DNA of 64,000 bases from Bryoerythrophyllum caledonicum (GCA_963971425.1 OZ020521.1:8759519-8823518); one strand, 5' to 3'. Positions 20,627 through 30,870 are shown, counted from the stretch's first letter. Notes: generated by a model not told the origin, from the letters alone. Translations and numbers: made by a program.

Positions 20627-23600
20627 TACCGGCGGTGTGTCTGTCCTGATTAAACTTCTTGTAGGATAGAGGTTTAGTCAGAAAGTCAGCCTGCTGTAGG
20701 ACGGTTGGTGTGAAATGAACTTGTGTGTGACCTTGGTCTGTGGTTTCTCTGATGAAATGTGCTTGTATTCCGATATGTTTTGTGCGTGCGTGCAACACGG
20801 GATTCTGCACAAGTTTAATGCAAGACTGGTTGTCGCTGTAAATTGGTGTTGCGTCTTTCATGTGAATGCCAATCTCTGTAAGGAGACGTCTAAAATAAAG
20901 CACATCTTTAGACGCATCTGTCAACACCCGATACTCTGCTTCAGTACTGGACAGTGATATAGTGGGTTGAAGCTTGCTCGACCAGTAAATACAAGAGCCA
21001 CCTAATTTATGCAATATGCCGGACGTGGATCTACGCGTATCAACATCTCGTCCCCAATCCGCATCCGCATATGTGTGATAAGTGCCTGAGCTTTCTGAAG
21101 CAGAGAATAGTCCATGGTGTTGTGTTCCTTTCAAGTATCTTAAGATTCTCTTGGCAGCTTGAAGGTGTGCTAGTTCAGGTGAGGACATGTAACGTGCCAC
21201 ACAACCTACTGCGTATGAAATATCTGGACGAGTATTAGTTAAGTAGATGAGGCTCCCGACCATAGACCTGAATAGTTCGGGGTTTACTATGGCAGTCCCG
21301 GTTGATTTCTGTAGTTCTGAACTTGGATCCATAGGAAGTTGGCTGGGATTGCAAGTTTCCATTCCAAAGCGAAATAATAACTTCTGGATGTAGGCTGTCT
21401 GGGTGAGAAGTATACCATTAAGGAGGCGACGTATTTCTGTGCCTAAATAAATCTGTGCTAAACCCAAATCTGACATGCGAAATTCCTTATGAAGTGCTTC
21501 TTGTAGATGCTTGATACGTGCCTTGTCATCTCCAGTGATAAGTAAGTCATCGACATATAGTAGAACAAAGATCTTTTTGCCGTTCCGTGTTGCAAAATAA
21601 AGATTAGGGTCATATTTTGAACGTGTAAGTCCCTGTGATATCAGCCATGAGTCCATGCGGGAGTACCATACTCGAGGTGCTTGTTTGAGGCCATACAGGG
21701 CACGGCGTAATCTGCAGACCTTACTAGGATCGCCTGCATGTGGAAACCCCTCCGGTATTTCCATTAAAATGTCTTCAGTGACAGTTCCATTAAGGAATGC
21801 CGTGACGACATCCATTTGGTGGAGGTCCCAGTTGTTCTGTGCTGCGAGAGCTAATATAATGCGTATAGTGGACCATCTTGCGACGGGAGCAAATATATCA
21901 TCGTAATCCACTCCTTCACGTTGCTGGAAACCTCGTGCAACGATGCGAGCTTTAAATTTCTTTGTGTCACCTGCGACCTTCTCCTTAAATATCCATTTTG
22001 CCGTTATGGGCTTGCGGTTGGTGGGTCTGTCGATAATATCCCAAGTGTGATTATCCAACACACTGCTAATCTCACTGTCGATTGCTGCTTTCCACACGGC
22101 ATGCTGGACAGCATCTGCAAAGTGTATTGGTTCCTCGCTGGTTTCCACATGAAGTGCCCAATAATCATGCATTCTCTGTGAAGGACGTCGCTCACGTGTA
22201 GATGAACGCACCGGCCGTGTTGTCGCGCGTCTTTTGGAGCGTTGTGAAACGATTGCTGGTTGGTCGGTGGTATTGCTACGGTGTTGGTCATCGGTTGATT
22301 GTTCCTGCGTGATCGTTAGGCGTGCCTGCAAGTCTGTAGGGGGCATCACGGTAATAGGGCTGACCCCTATAGCCAATGGAGTGGGCCCGTCTGGATAATG
22401 ACTGTCGATATTCTCGAGAGGCAAAGTGACCGAGGAGGTTGGTTGGCTGGAATCATGATGTGGATTCAGAGGCTCATCATGGGTTGCTAGAGACTGGCTT
22501 CCCAGAGCTAGTAGAAAGTGCCTACTATTATTGCCGCCCACAGAATGTGTGGTGCATGTGCTCTCTAATGGATCAGTCGCCGAAAGTGGTATCGTGTAAC
22601 TAAAATCTGAGTGGCTTTCTGTATGGGTCATCTTCAAATGCTGGTATCCGACTCGGCGTTCATCAAAAATCACGTCACGTGTAATTATGATCTTTCTACG
22701 AATAGGATCATACACCCTGTATGCTTTTGATTCTGTATCATATCCTACGAACATGCATGCGTGGCTACGCTTATCCAATTTCTGACGTTCACTATCTGGT
22801 ATATGTACATGCGCCATACACCCAAAAATTTTAAGATTTTGAAGATCAACAGGTTTACCTGTGAAACTGGATTCAGGAGGAATGCCATAATTGGAGCGCG
22901 TGGGACTTCGATTGATCAAAAAGGTTGCCATTGACACGGCTTCGGGCCACAAAAACGTTGGAAGTTGACAATCAGCTGCAATGCTTCGTGCTCGCTCCAT
23001 AATTGTCCTATTTCGTCTCTTTGAGACACCATTTTGTTGTGGTGTCTTAGCCTGGGTCAATTCACGTTCGATGCTATGTTTAAAACAATAGTTCTTGAAA
23101 AGATCAGAAAGATATTCGCCTCCCCTATCAGACCGAAGTGCAAGTAGCTTGTGTCCAGTTTCAGCTTCTAGCTTGGCTTTAAAATGGGAGAAATATTTGA
23201 AAGTTTCACTCTTGTGTCGCAGAAAATATGTCCAGCTCTTTCTTGACAGGTCATCTGTAAAAACGAGGACAAAACGTGCACCGCCCAATGACGGTCGCTG
23301 TAGCGGGCCTATTACATCCGTGTGAATTCTCTGCCCTACATGTGTTGCTCGAGTTTGTGACCTTTTTGGGAACCTTTCTCGCTGTTGTCGACCTTCAAGA
23401 CAACATGTGCAGATGCGGCTGCTAATATTGATGCGGGGGAGCCCGATGATATGCGTTGATCGTGAAAGAAAGCTGAGACCTGAGTAACTCAGATGACCTA
23501 ATCTCCGGTGCCACAAGTCAGCCTTGTCACATGTTTCCACAGAAAGTACTTCTTGTGGTTGCTCATTTAAAAAATACAGGCCGTTTCTCTGGTCGCGAGT

Positions 23601-25091
23601 TCCCTTTGCAACTACGTTACCATTCTTGTGAATCCAACAATGTGTCGGGGTGAAAAGAACAGTATGCCCTGAGTCTGCAATAGTTCCTACAGAGGCAAGA
23701 TTCTTTCTCAAAGTCGGTACGTAGCGAATGTTCTCGAGTTTTATTTCCCCATTTGAGGTGCGAAGAGTAGAGGTCCCTGTTCCTTGAACGGAATGAGATT
23801 CCCCTCCTCCAGTCCTCACATTACTGTGGAAGTCAGTAGGAGTAGGTGCGTAATCTAGTCTGTCCGCCTCAGATGCTACATGAGACGATGCTCCACTGTC
23901 AAGATACCAAGGACTATAGTTCGTATTGTAGTATGGATCAGTATAATAATATGGAGCGTAGGAATCATCGAATACCTCAGCCGCATATGCATACTCGTCG
24001 GAATCCACGTGAGGAGGTCCGCTTCTACAATCCTTGGCGATATGACCGGGTTTGCCGCATGTGTAGCATGAGAAAGTCGGTCTTGGTGACGTTGTATGTG
24101 ATCTTGGTAGTGCCGGTCTCCAGGCAGTGCCACGTCCTCCAACATAGCCTCGGCTTGGAGGTCCAGCTGCGTATTGTACTCGACCCCAACCTGTTCCTGG
24201 AGGGAGCCGCCACCATGGAGGACTTCGTCCCCACCGTCCACGGCCTCGGCCTCTCTGTCCTTGTGGTTGACTCGTTCCGCCTTGTTGTTGGTTTGACGGT
24301 CGTCTTCCCTGTTGCTTGGTCGTAACGGACAAGACCTCATCTTCCCCGTGAAGCTTTGCAAAAGCAATGCGCCGATAATGCTCTGTCATGAGATTCGCGC
24401 TGAGTTTCTCGAAGGTCATGTTTGGATCTGTGCGAGTGATGGTCTGCACAATACTAGCATAGGAACGTGGTAATCCGTTAAGAATAATTTGGTTAAGGTG
24501 CTTCACACTAAGTCCCTCGCCCATATTGGCAAGTCGATTCTTGAATTCACGTGCACTCCTCAGGTAGTCCTCCACGGAGCCTCCTTCCGAAAGTTTCAGC
24601 GTTTGCAGCTCATTCAACAGTGTGAGAACATTGGTTTGATCGCCGGATGCAAATTCTTCCTTGAGAGCAGCCCATGCTTCACTCGGATCTGTGTGTTCTG
24701 CAATCGTATCAAGCAAGCTATCAGTGACTGAGCGAAGCAAAAAACGACAAGCAACAGCCTTTCGTTTGTTCTGTTGAACTTCAGTGAGTTCCTCTCCTGC
24801 TATGTTGACAGGATAGACAAGAGGAGAGTGCTTGGTCTCCGTAATATCCCACAGACTCTCTCCTCTAAGAATGCCTCGCATTTTCAGGCTCCAAGCATAG
24901 TAATTTTCTATCCCTTTCAATTTCTCATCCTCCTTTACTGTGGAGTTGTCCATCTTTCTGGATTCTTCCTCTCTCTGTACCTGTCTAGTGACTAGGCTTG
25001 ACTCCCTATAATGTGACAAGGATTCTTCCTTGATTCTAACTGGAGACTCTACGAATTCTCTCGACAGTTCAACTACCAGCTTCGGCGGCAT
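20607..25091 (-). CDS. Element C gag-pol polyprotein, intact ORF
   Basis: Uninterrupted frame; the first ATG after the primer site is 25091 (another, MDNSTVKEDEK, at 24953). Residues from 25091: gag with YYAWSLKMRG near 65, zinc knuckle CYTCGKPGHIAKDC at 342-355, protease WYLDSGASSH near 395, pre-integrase CTCCLEGRQ, integrase HTDVIGP and RSDRGGEY, RT with LLYVDDLL near 1179, RNase H YADADWGRD. In the integrase the conserved glutamate is replaced: QQNGVSKRRN has AAG at 23019-23021 where copia elements have VAER. So the D,D,E triad is incomplete although the ORF and LTRs look recent. The frame is also open upstream into the 5' LTR, without functional meaning that I can see. Confidence 0.95.
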   Translation of the reverse strand: MPPKLVVELSREFVESPVRIKEESLSHYRESSLVTRQVQREEESRKMDNSTVKEDEKLKGIENYYAWSLKMRGILRGESLWDITETKHSPLVYPVNIAGEELTEVQQNKRKAVACRFLLRSVTDSLLDTIAEHTDPSEAWAALKEEFASGDQTNVLTLLNELQTLKLSEGGSVEDYLRSAREFKNRLANMGEGLSVKHLNQIILNGLPRSYASIVQTITRTDPNMTFEKLSANLMTEHYRRIAFAKLHGEDEVLSVTTKQQGRRPSNQQQGGTSQPQGQRGRGRGRWGRSPPWWRLPPGTGWGRVQYAAGPPSRGYVGGRGTAWRPALPRSHTTSPRPTFSCYTCGKPGHIAKDCRSGPPHVDSDEYAYAAEVFDDSYAPYYYTDPYYNTNYSPWYLDSGASSHVASEADRLDYAPTPTDFHSNVRTGGGESHSVQGTGTSTLRTSNGEIKLENIRYVPTLRKNLASVGTIADSGHTVLFTPTHCWIHKNGNVVAKGTRDQRNGLYFLNEQPQEVLSVETCDKADLWHRRLGHLSYSGLSFLSRSTHIIGLPRINISSRICTCCLEGRQQRERFPKRSQTRATHVGQRIHTDVIGPLQRPSLGGARFVLVFTDDLSRKSWTYFLRHKSETFKYFSHFKAKLEAETGHKLLALRSDRGGEYLSDLFKNYCFKHSIERELTQAKTPQQNGVSKRRNRTIMERARSIAADCQLPTFLWPEAVSMATFLINRSPTRSNYGIPPESSFTGKPVDLQNLKIFGCMAHVHIPDSERQKLDKRSHACMFVGYDTESKAYRVYDPIRRKIIITRDVIFDERRVGYQHLKMTHTESHSDFSYTIPLSATDPLESTCTTHSVGGNNSRHFLLALGSQSLATHDEPLNPHHDSSQPTSSVTLPLENIDSHYPDGPTPLAIGVSPITVMPPTDLQARLTITQEQSTDDQHRSNTTDQPAIVSQRSKRRATTRPVRSSTRERRPSQRMHDYWALHVETSEEPIHFADAVQHAVWKAAIDSEISSVLDNHTWDIIDRPTNRKPITAKWIFKEKVAGDTKKFKARIVARGFQQREGVDYDDIFAPVARWSTIRIILALAAQNNWDLHQMDVVTAFLNGTVTEDILMEIPEGFPHAGDPSKVCRLRRALYGLKQAPRVWYSRMDSWLISQGLTRSKYDPNLYFATRNGKKIFVLLYVDDLLITGDDKARIKHLQEALHKEFRMSDLGLAQIYLGTEIRRLLNGILLTQTAYIQKLLFRFGMETCNPSQLPMDPSSELQKSTGTAIVNPELFRSMVGSLIYLTNTRPDISYAVGCVARYMSSPELAHLQAAKRILRYLKGTQHHGLFSASESSGTYHTYADADWGRDVDTRRSTSGILHKLGGSCIYWSSKLQPTISLSSTEAEYRVLTDASKDVLYFRRLLTEIGIHMKDATPIYSDNQSCIKLVQNPVLHARTKHIGIQAHFIRETTDQGHTQVHFTPTVLQQADFLTKPLSYKKFNQDRHTAGIIAATD

Positions 25092-25194
25092 TGCCTTCCA
25101 GTCTGCCAGCTTCTTCCTTCTCTGATGATATGTGACAACTCTGTTCCTACTTCCTGTCACAAGTTTCTCACTTCTATCTATACTAAAAAACACC

Positions 25195-25206
25195 GCTCTG
25201 ATACCA
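25195..25206 (-). promoter_or_regulatory. Primer-binding site of element C
   Basis: TGGTATCAGAGC on the minus strand directly follows the 5' LTR and is complementary to the 3' end of plant initiator tRNA-Met. Confidence 0.9.
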
Positions 25207-25403
25207 TGTTGAAAAGACAATCATAACTTGTGTGTACAAGCTGAGAGCTGCGCAAGTGCGCACTACATTATGAAGGGCGAATGCCAGAATATATACATGA
25301 GTGCTATCAGTACAGATAGACCTAACTAATGAAAAAGGTAAAGAAATGAATGATAGTGGGATGAATGATGAGACGTCCTTCAGGAGCGTTGTATTCGTCA
25401 ACA
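25207..25403 (-). repeat. 5' LTR of element C
   Basis: 197 bp; one difference from the 3' LTR (CGCAAG versus CGCGAG). Confidence 0.95.
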
Positions 25404-25408
25404 CCAAC

Positions 25409-25551
25409 ACCTTCGGCTCCTCTCCGGTGACGATGTCATACAACTCTTTTGACTGAAATAGGAATTGCATATGAAGTTTCCAGAGCTGGAAATTTGTGCC
25501 ATCGTATTTATCAACAGACGTCATGTCACTATTCTCACTACGCTCAGCCAT
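25409..25551 (-). pseudogene. Element A gag N-terminus
   Basis: Starts at an ATG (25549-25551): MAERSENSD, then YDGTNFQLWKLHMQFLF, the same gag signature as B. It is cut by element C after GEEPKV and continues at 19877. Confidence 0.9.
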
Positions 25552-25818
25552 CACGACTATTTAAGTGTATTGATACAGACTTTAAGAAAGAAAAATGACT
25601 AAAAAAACGATGTAAACAAAGCTAAGCAAAACGCACGATCACTTGTTGAAAAAAAAAACCGGTGAAAAACAACGCTAAACACCTTCGATCAACTGAAAAA
25701 TCGCGACATAGCCAAGCCTAACCCTATCGCCATAGCCAGATTCAAGAACTGAACTGCCGGTCTCAAAACCGGACAAATTCTCTCGAAAATCAGTGCAGCA
25801 GAGACAGCACGAGAAGGA

Positions 25819-25828
25819 GCCCATAACC
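25819..25828 (-). promoter_or_regulatory. Primer-binding site of element A
   Basis: GGTTATGGGC on the minus strand next to the 5' LTR, complementary to the anticodon region of initiator tRNA-Met. The D-arm block seen in B is present only in a decayed form. Confidence 0.75.
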
Positions 25829-26152
25829 TATTGGAGATTCTTCCTCTTATTACTGAACTTCAATACACACGTACTCATGGTAGAGCAACAAGAACGACAA
25901 GAACATGAAATGACACAAAAACAACTAACTACAAGAGTCTCTTGAACATCTCTTGAACATCTCGACCAACGTCCAGAACATTCCATCGTCCAGAACATTC
26001 CAACGTCCAGAACATTCCATCGTCCAGAACAATTCCAACCACTGAAAAGTCACTGTACTAATATGAGGAAACCTTACTAACACGTCAAGAGATTCTAACA
26101 AAACGTCCATAATCTCTCACTAAACGTGAAGGTCTTCCAACTTACTCCAATA
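25829..26152 (-). repeat. 5' LTR of element A
   Basis: 324 bp. GAACATTC cores at 25976, 25993 and 26010 with exact 17-bp spacing. The TATA-like motif of the other LTR is mutated here (CATATTAG). Confidence 0.9.
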
Positions 26153-27179
26153 GAGTACAGGGTGATGCAAGCTGGTTCGGTGACAGGTCCAGATGGAAAC
26201 CGGAGTAGTAGGATTAGCTTTCCAGCACTTTGGAGCACTTTGGATTAGTCTGCAAGGTGGTAGAGTTCGATAACTTCGTGGAGTATAGTTCCTTGCACGA
26301 GTTTGATTTGGTGGAGCAGTCGAGGTTTACTAACCGTGAACGACGTTGTAGACTTGTATGCACATGTGGATATGCTCTATATTCGTTCAATATTGGCGGA
26401 TTTCGCATTTCGCTATCTCTTCAAGTTTTCTTCTCCAATAGTGGTACTGTCATAAGAACTAATCTGCCTCATAGCATATGCATCCTAGAACATATTTAGA
26501 ATACAGAAACAATATCAAAATCCACAAGAGTTTTATATAATTGGTTACCTTACGATTGATATACAAAGACACTATGGCTCCAGATTACTACGAAGGTTTG
26601 GTGACACACAGTCAGTCGTAAGAATTATCATGAGGCTAACTTGAGACGACCCCATTCAAGCACTCATTCTTCAAATCATAAAATATTACCAAACCTCAAA
26701 AGGAAAGAATGAAAACACTTTCAGTGTACCACATCGACCATACAAATAACTGGTTGACAAACTTGAATATCATTTCGTTGGCACCGAAACATGCAATCCG
26801 CGACAAGAAGCATAATGAAAAAAACGATAGTCTAGGAATGCGAACTATTATATCAAAGTAAGTTCAGATTGTGGACCTTTTATTCATATCAACATAGATA
26901 CATATAAATACTTGTGCAATCACTGTGAGTCCGTGCAGCGATGAACGTTCACCGTCGCGACCCTGCGCTAATCGACGACCAAACCACGAGATCTCTACTA
27001 TCCATCACTGTTATTCGAAAATAAATATCAGATCAATGCAAGAATCATAATCCTAGTACGTACGGTACTTCTGATCTGCAAACTCTCGGACCTTAATCTG
27101 AACTCTAGATGCAAACACTGCAACTATGGTTGAAGGACGATGTACGGCCCTCACTGAAACCATATTACAGTATCATAGT

Positions 27180-27422
27180 TCACGTGCTCAATGGCCTGTT
27201 GCAGTCAGCGCAGTTCCATCTCTTGCACCCGCATGGACCATCACCATCAGGTTCCGACTCGGTAAACTTCGGTCCTGCATCATCTGGCAGCTGAAAATCA
27301 ACCACAGATTTCATCATGATGGAAGCCTCAAATTTTCCGGAGCGTGAGCCGATCTCATCGCCGTGAGCACGTTTGCATGGAGACGCAGGTACCATGACCG
27401 CGCTGATACAGGTGCTCACCAT
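27180..27422 (-). CDS. Small protein with CxC-x4-CxxC tail, copy 2
   Basis: 80-residue version from an ATG at 27420-27422. It matches copy 1 except for the tail, GPCGCKRWNCADCNRPLST, where the stop lies four residues further on. TATAAAT lies at 27543-27549 on the minus strand. It falls inside or next to the hybrid junction of copy 2, so promoter and coding part may come from different parental copies. Function unknown. Confidence 0.5.
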   Translation of the reverse strand: MVSTCISAVMVPASPCKRAHGDEIGSRSGKFEASIMMKSVVDFQLPDDAGPKFTESEPDGDGPCGCKRWNCADCNRPLST

Positions 27423-27542
27423 CTTGAGCGTGATGATGAGTTGAGCCCGAACAAGAAGTTGGTGAGAGAGAGAGAAGAGCGGAACACACAAATGCTGGCT
27501 AGCTTTGAAGTTGCTGTGAGTTGAGTGGTGTGGATAGTCTTG

Positions 27543-27549
27543 ATTTATA
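27543..27549 (-). promoter_or_regulatory. TATA box for small protein, copy 2
   Basis: TATAAAT on the minus strand, about 120 bp upstream of the ATG. Confidence 0.5.
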
Positions 27550-27619
27550 CTGGGCGAGGGGTTGCAGACTTAACTTGCAAAGAAGTCGGATACTCAAATG
27601 ATGGACTCACATCCTCCAG

Positions 27620-28354
27620 CTAATTCCGGACGAGAGTTCCACTGAAATTGAGTCTTCTCACAGGTTGATCCGGAAGAGTTTTGACTTGAATTAACGTCTG
27701 GGCATGCACATGTCTCAGACATGAATTGCACTTATTAATGTTCAAGTTGGAGAAACCAAGGTAGAGTTCCTGACGGTTGCTAGTAGTTGCTGATACCCGT
27801 GCTCCAAAGAATAAAGTAAATGCACCTTTTTCACCAATAAGAGTGGCATTGTTACCTTTTCACAAGATTATTACTTACATGAAGGGTATCGACGTTTGCA
27901 ATCACGTGAATGGGTTCAAGATGTGGTAGATATTTGCAGCCGAAGATCGGTTCAAGACATCTAGTTGGAATTGGAAACTGTGTTTCAGTAGATGATATGA
28001 TCCTTGCCATCACCAACAAACTTGATAAACACGAATGAATAAATTAAACTCGCTTTCGAGTGATCAATTCTCGTCTGATTTCTTTGTTCATTTACCTTCC
28101 ATGTATTGATCTGCCACTTTCAACACAAGTCTCTTTGTTGTGACCCGAGCTGTTGTTGTAGCTATTGTACCACACCAGCTCCCCGCATCCGCAGATAGCT
28201 TCTTTTAAACCTTCTTCCAAGCAGTGCGCGGGTTTCAGGTTTAGGGTCTCTGTGATAGAGTCTGGGCAAAATGGGCAGGATGTTCCAAGGTTTGCACAGT
28301 ATTTACCATGCCAGCCAGAGTTTGACACCTTCACTTGGACCTGTACCCAAAACC
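27620..28354 (-). CDS. LysM-like protein, three 3' exons, copy 2
   Basis: Exons 28096-28354, 27879-28002 and 27620-27769, in the same phases and with the same splice sites as copy 1. The protein is identical except in the last exon, where HAQTLIQVK replaces HAQTLFQVK. Splice sites and frame are retained in both near-identical copies, but they are so recent that this does not yet prove selection. LysM family call from FPIPTRC plus the IHVIANVDTLH...NLNINKCN pattern. Confidence 0.45.
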
Positions 28355-30418
28355 TGATCAAAAGGAGAAGCGTGTCGGTAAAGTTGACAATTTTGGCTAA
28401 ATAAAAAACCCTCCAGGCTCCATGTCTCAATGATATTCCCTGCCTCCCTAAATTCCTAGCCGGGCGGTGGATCCCAGCTTCCTCGCACCATTCTAGATTT
28501 TGTCTGTGCACAAAATGCGGTCGAGTAACTCATCAACGAGATAAGTACTGCTTCACATGTCGGTAAATGAAGAGAAATTTCCTGGAGTTGATTAATCAGA
28601 TATACTGTCAGCTGGAAACATTCAGGGATGTTCTCTCAAGCTTTGAACACTGGACACTTTTGCCGCCGCATGACAAAGTAATAGTGGATCACACCAATCT
28701 TAAGCCATGCAACATCTCCGCCAAATTCTCGATCGTGGCTACACGTACTAGTTACTTCTACCGACGACTTATCACTCAGGATTATCAAAACACTGGTAAT
28801 TTTGGCAGAATTTCATAAACTTTTGGCAACAAGGAAATCTGCAAAATTTGTGGGCACTAGACATTTGTGACCACCAAAGCTTGTCAAATGCCGACAAAGC
28901 TATAAATATAGTGTTCTGTTCAATGACGACACGGGGTGGAGATCAACACATGATTCTGTAGGGCTACACTTCGAGATGATCTCCTCTAAATCTTCTCCGC
29001 TAAGCTTTACAGTGGATTATTCAGAAATTGACTGTGGAGTTATGGATTGAATTCATGGACTTGAACCTGAAGAGGCGACCTGCAGCTTCGCCAGTGGTCG
29101 ATCGACGGTCAACGACTGAGCGACTCTGCGAAAGATCAGCGACGGTGAAAGCTACTGCAGACAACTTTATAATCTCCACCGCCCTTGACCCTTGTCCTAT
29201 AATTGGGTGTAGTAAAACTGTTGACAGATGACAGTTTCGTGATTCTTAGAATTAGCACTTCCTGGAATTCAGCCTAAACGATGGCAAGGGGTCCTGACTC
29301 CTGAGTATGTTGTTAATGGGCAAGAATACTTCATGAACTTACTACTCACGGAAAGTGAACACTGGCTCGCTGCCATTGTTCAGACTTCTTTGAGTACAGG
29401 GTGATGCAAGCTGGTTCGGTGACAGGTCCAGATGGAAACCGGAGTAGTAGGATTAGCTTTCCAGCACTTTGGAGCACTTTGGATTAGTCTGCAAGGTGGT
29501 AGAGTTCGATAACTTCGTGGAGTATAGTTCCTTGCACGAGTTTGATTTGGTGGAGCAGTCGAGGTTTACTAACCGTGAACGACGTTGTAGACTTGTATGC
29601 ACATGTGGATATGCTCTATATTCGTTCAATATTGGCGGATTTCGCATTTCGCTATCTCTTCAAGTTTTCTTCTCCAATAGTGGTACTGTCATAAGAACTA
29701 ATCTGCCTCATAGCATATGCATCCTAGAACATATTTAGAATACAGAAACAATATCAAAATCCACAAGAGTTTTATATAATTGGTTACCTTACGATTGATA
29801 TACAAAGACACTATGGCTCCAGATTACTACGAAGGTTTGGTGACACACAGTCAGTCGTAAGAATTATCATGAGGCTAACTTGAGACGACCCCATTCAAGC
29901 ACTCATTCTTCAAATCATAAAATATTACCAAACCTCAAAAGGAAAGAATGAAAACTCTTTCAGTGTACCACATCGACCATACAAATAACTGGTTGACAAA
30001 CTTGAATATCATTTCGTTGGCACCGAAACATGCAATCCGCGACAAGAAGCATAATGAAAAAAACGATAGTCTAGGAATGCGAACTATTATATCAAAGTAA
30101 GTTCAGATTGTGGACCTTTTATTCATATCAACATAGATACATATAAATACTTGTGCAATCACTGTGAGTCCGTGCAGCGATGAACGTTCACCGTCGCGAC
30201 CCTGCGCTAATCGACGACCAAACCACGAGATCTCTACTATCCATCACTGTTATTCGAAAATAAATATCAGATCAATGCAAGAATCATAATCCTAGTACGT
30301 ACGGTACTTCTGATCTGCAAACTCTCGGACCTTAATCTGAACTCTAGATGCAAACACTGCAACTATGGTTGAAGGACGATGTACGGCCCTCACTGAAACC
30401 ATATTACAGTATCATAGT

Positions 30419-30661
30419 TCACGTGCTCAATGGCCTGTTGCAGTCAGCGCAGTTCCATCTCTTGCACCCGCATGGACCATCACCATCAGGTTCCGACTCG
30501 GTAAACTTCGGTCCTGCATCATCTGGCAGCTGAAAATCAACCACAGATTTCATCATGATGGAAGCCTCAAATTTTCCGGAGCGTGAGCCGATCTCATCGC
30601 CGTGAGCACGTTTGCATGGAGACGCAGGTACCATGACCGCGCTGATACAGGTGCTCACCAT
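30419..30661 (-). CDS. Small protein with CxC-x4-CxxC tail, copy 3
   Basis: 80 residues from an ATG at 30659-30661, identical to copy 2 over the coding part. TATAAAT at 30782-30788 on the minus strand. Function unknown. Confidence 0.5.
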   Translation of the reverse strand: MVSTCISAVMVPASPCKRAHGDEIGSRSGKFEASIMMKSVVDFQLPDDAGPKFTESEPDGDGPCGCKRWNCADCNRPLST

Positions 30662-30781
30662 CTTGAGCGTGATGATGAGTTGAGCCCGAACAAGAAGTTG
30701 GTGAGAGAGAGAGAAGAGCGGAACACACAAATGCTGGCTAGCTTTGAAGTTGCTGTGAGTTGAGTGGTGTGGATAGTCTTG

Positions 30782-30788
30782 ATTTATA
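30782..30788 (-). promoter_or_regulatory. TATA box for small protein, copy 3
   Basis: TATAAAT on the minus strand, same spacing to the ATG as in copies 1 and 2. Confidence 0.5.
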
Positions 30789-30870
30789 CTGGGCGAGGGG
30801 TTGCAGACTTAACTTGCAAAGAAGTCGGATACTCAAATGATGGACTCACATCCTCCAGCTTATTCCGGAT

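Larger units (their letters stand above)
19878..25403 (-). mobile_element. Ty1/copia retrotransposon C, young, inserted in A gag
   Basis: The 197-bp LTRs 19878-20074 and 25207-25403 differ at a single position by eye. LTR ends are TGTTGA...TCAACA. The target duplication CCAAC is at 19873-19877 and 25404-25408. Excising it rejoins the A gag frame (GEEPKVL with QLARDSAAWEKKDK). The primer site TGGTATCAGAGC (25195-25206, minus) is complementary to the 3' end of initiator tRNA-Met, unlike A and B. A purine tract (AAGGGAGGG) abuts the left LTR. It carries a 4.5-kb intact polyprotein ORF and, between pol and the 3' LTR, an antisense host-gene fragment. Confidence 0.97.
6900..26152 (-). mobile_element. 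Ty1/copia retrotransposon A (interrupted by B and C)
   Basis: The two LTRs are 324 bp each (6900-7223 and 25829-26152) and differ at seven positions by eye. GAGTA is duplicated at 6895-6899 and 26153-26157. The LTR ends are TATTGGAG...CTCCAATA, i.e. TA...TA rather than TG...CA. The element reads on the minus strand: 5' LTR on the right, primer site at 25819-25828, gag, PR, INT, RT-RNase H, then a purine tract (GAGTGGGAG) abutting the left LTR. Element C sits in gag and B between INT and RT. The empty target site is preserved at 29392-29396. Frameshifts and stops make it non-autonomous. Confidence 0.95.
26158..29396. repeat. Tandem-unit copy 2 (3239 bp), hybrid
   Basis: The left third is nearly identical to copy 3 (offset 3239; I see one difference in the first kilobase). 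From about 27620 to the end it is instead nearly identical to copy 1 (offset 22497). Diagnostic sites: near 27625-27640 copies 1 and 2 share AGCTAATTCCGGACG where copy 3 has AGCTTATTCCGGATG; near 27208 and 27260 copy 2 sides with copy 3. Confidence 0.9.
29397..30870. repeat. Tandem-unit copy 3, near-identical part
   Basis: Matches 26158-27630 almost base for base. The start, TTTGAGTACAGGG across 29390-29400, is the uninterrupted form of the A insertion site. Confidence 0.9.

Noticed and set aside
6902..26150. Reading A LTR ends as TTGG...CCAA
   Set aside because: Then no target duplication fits; adding TA at both ends gives perfect GAGTA duplications and matches the polypurine tract.
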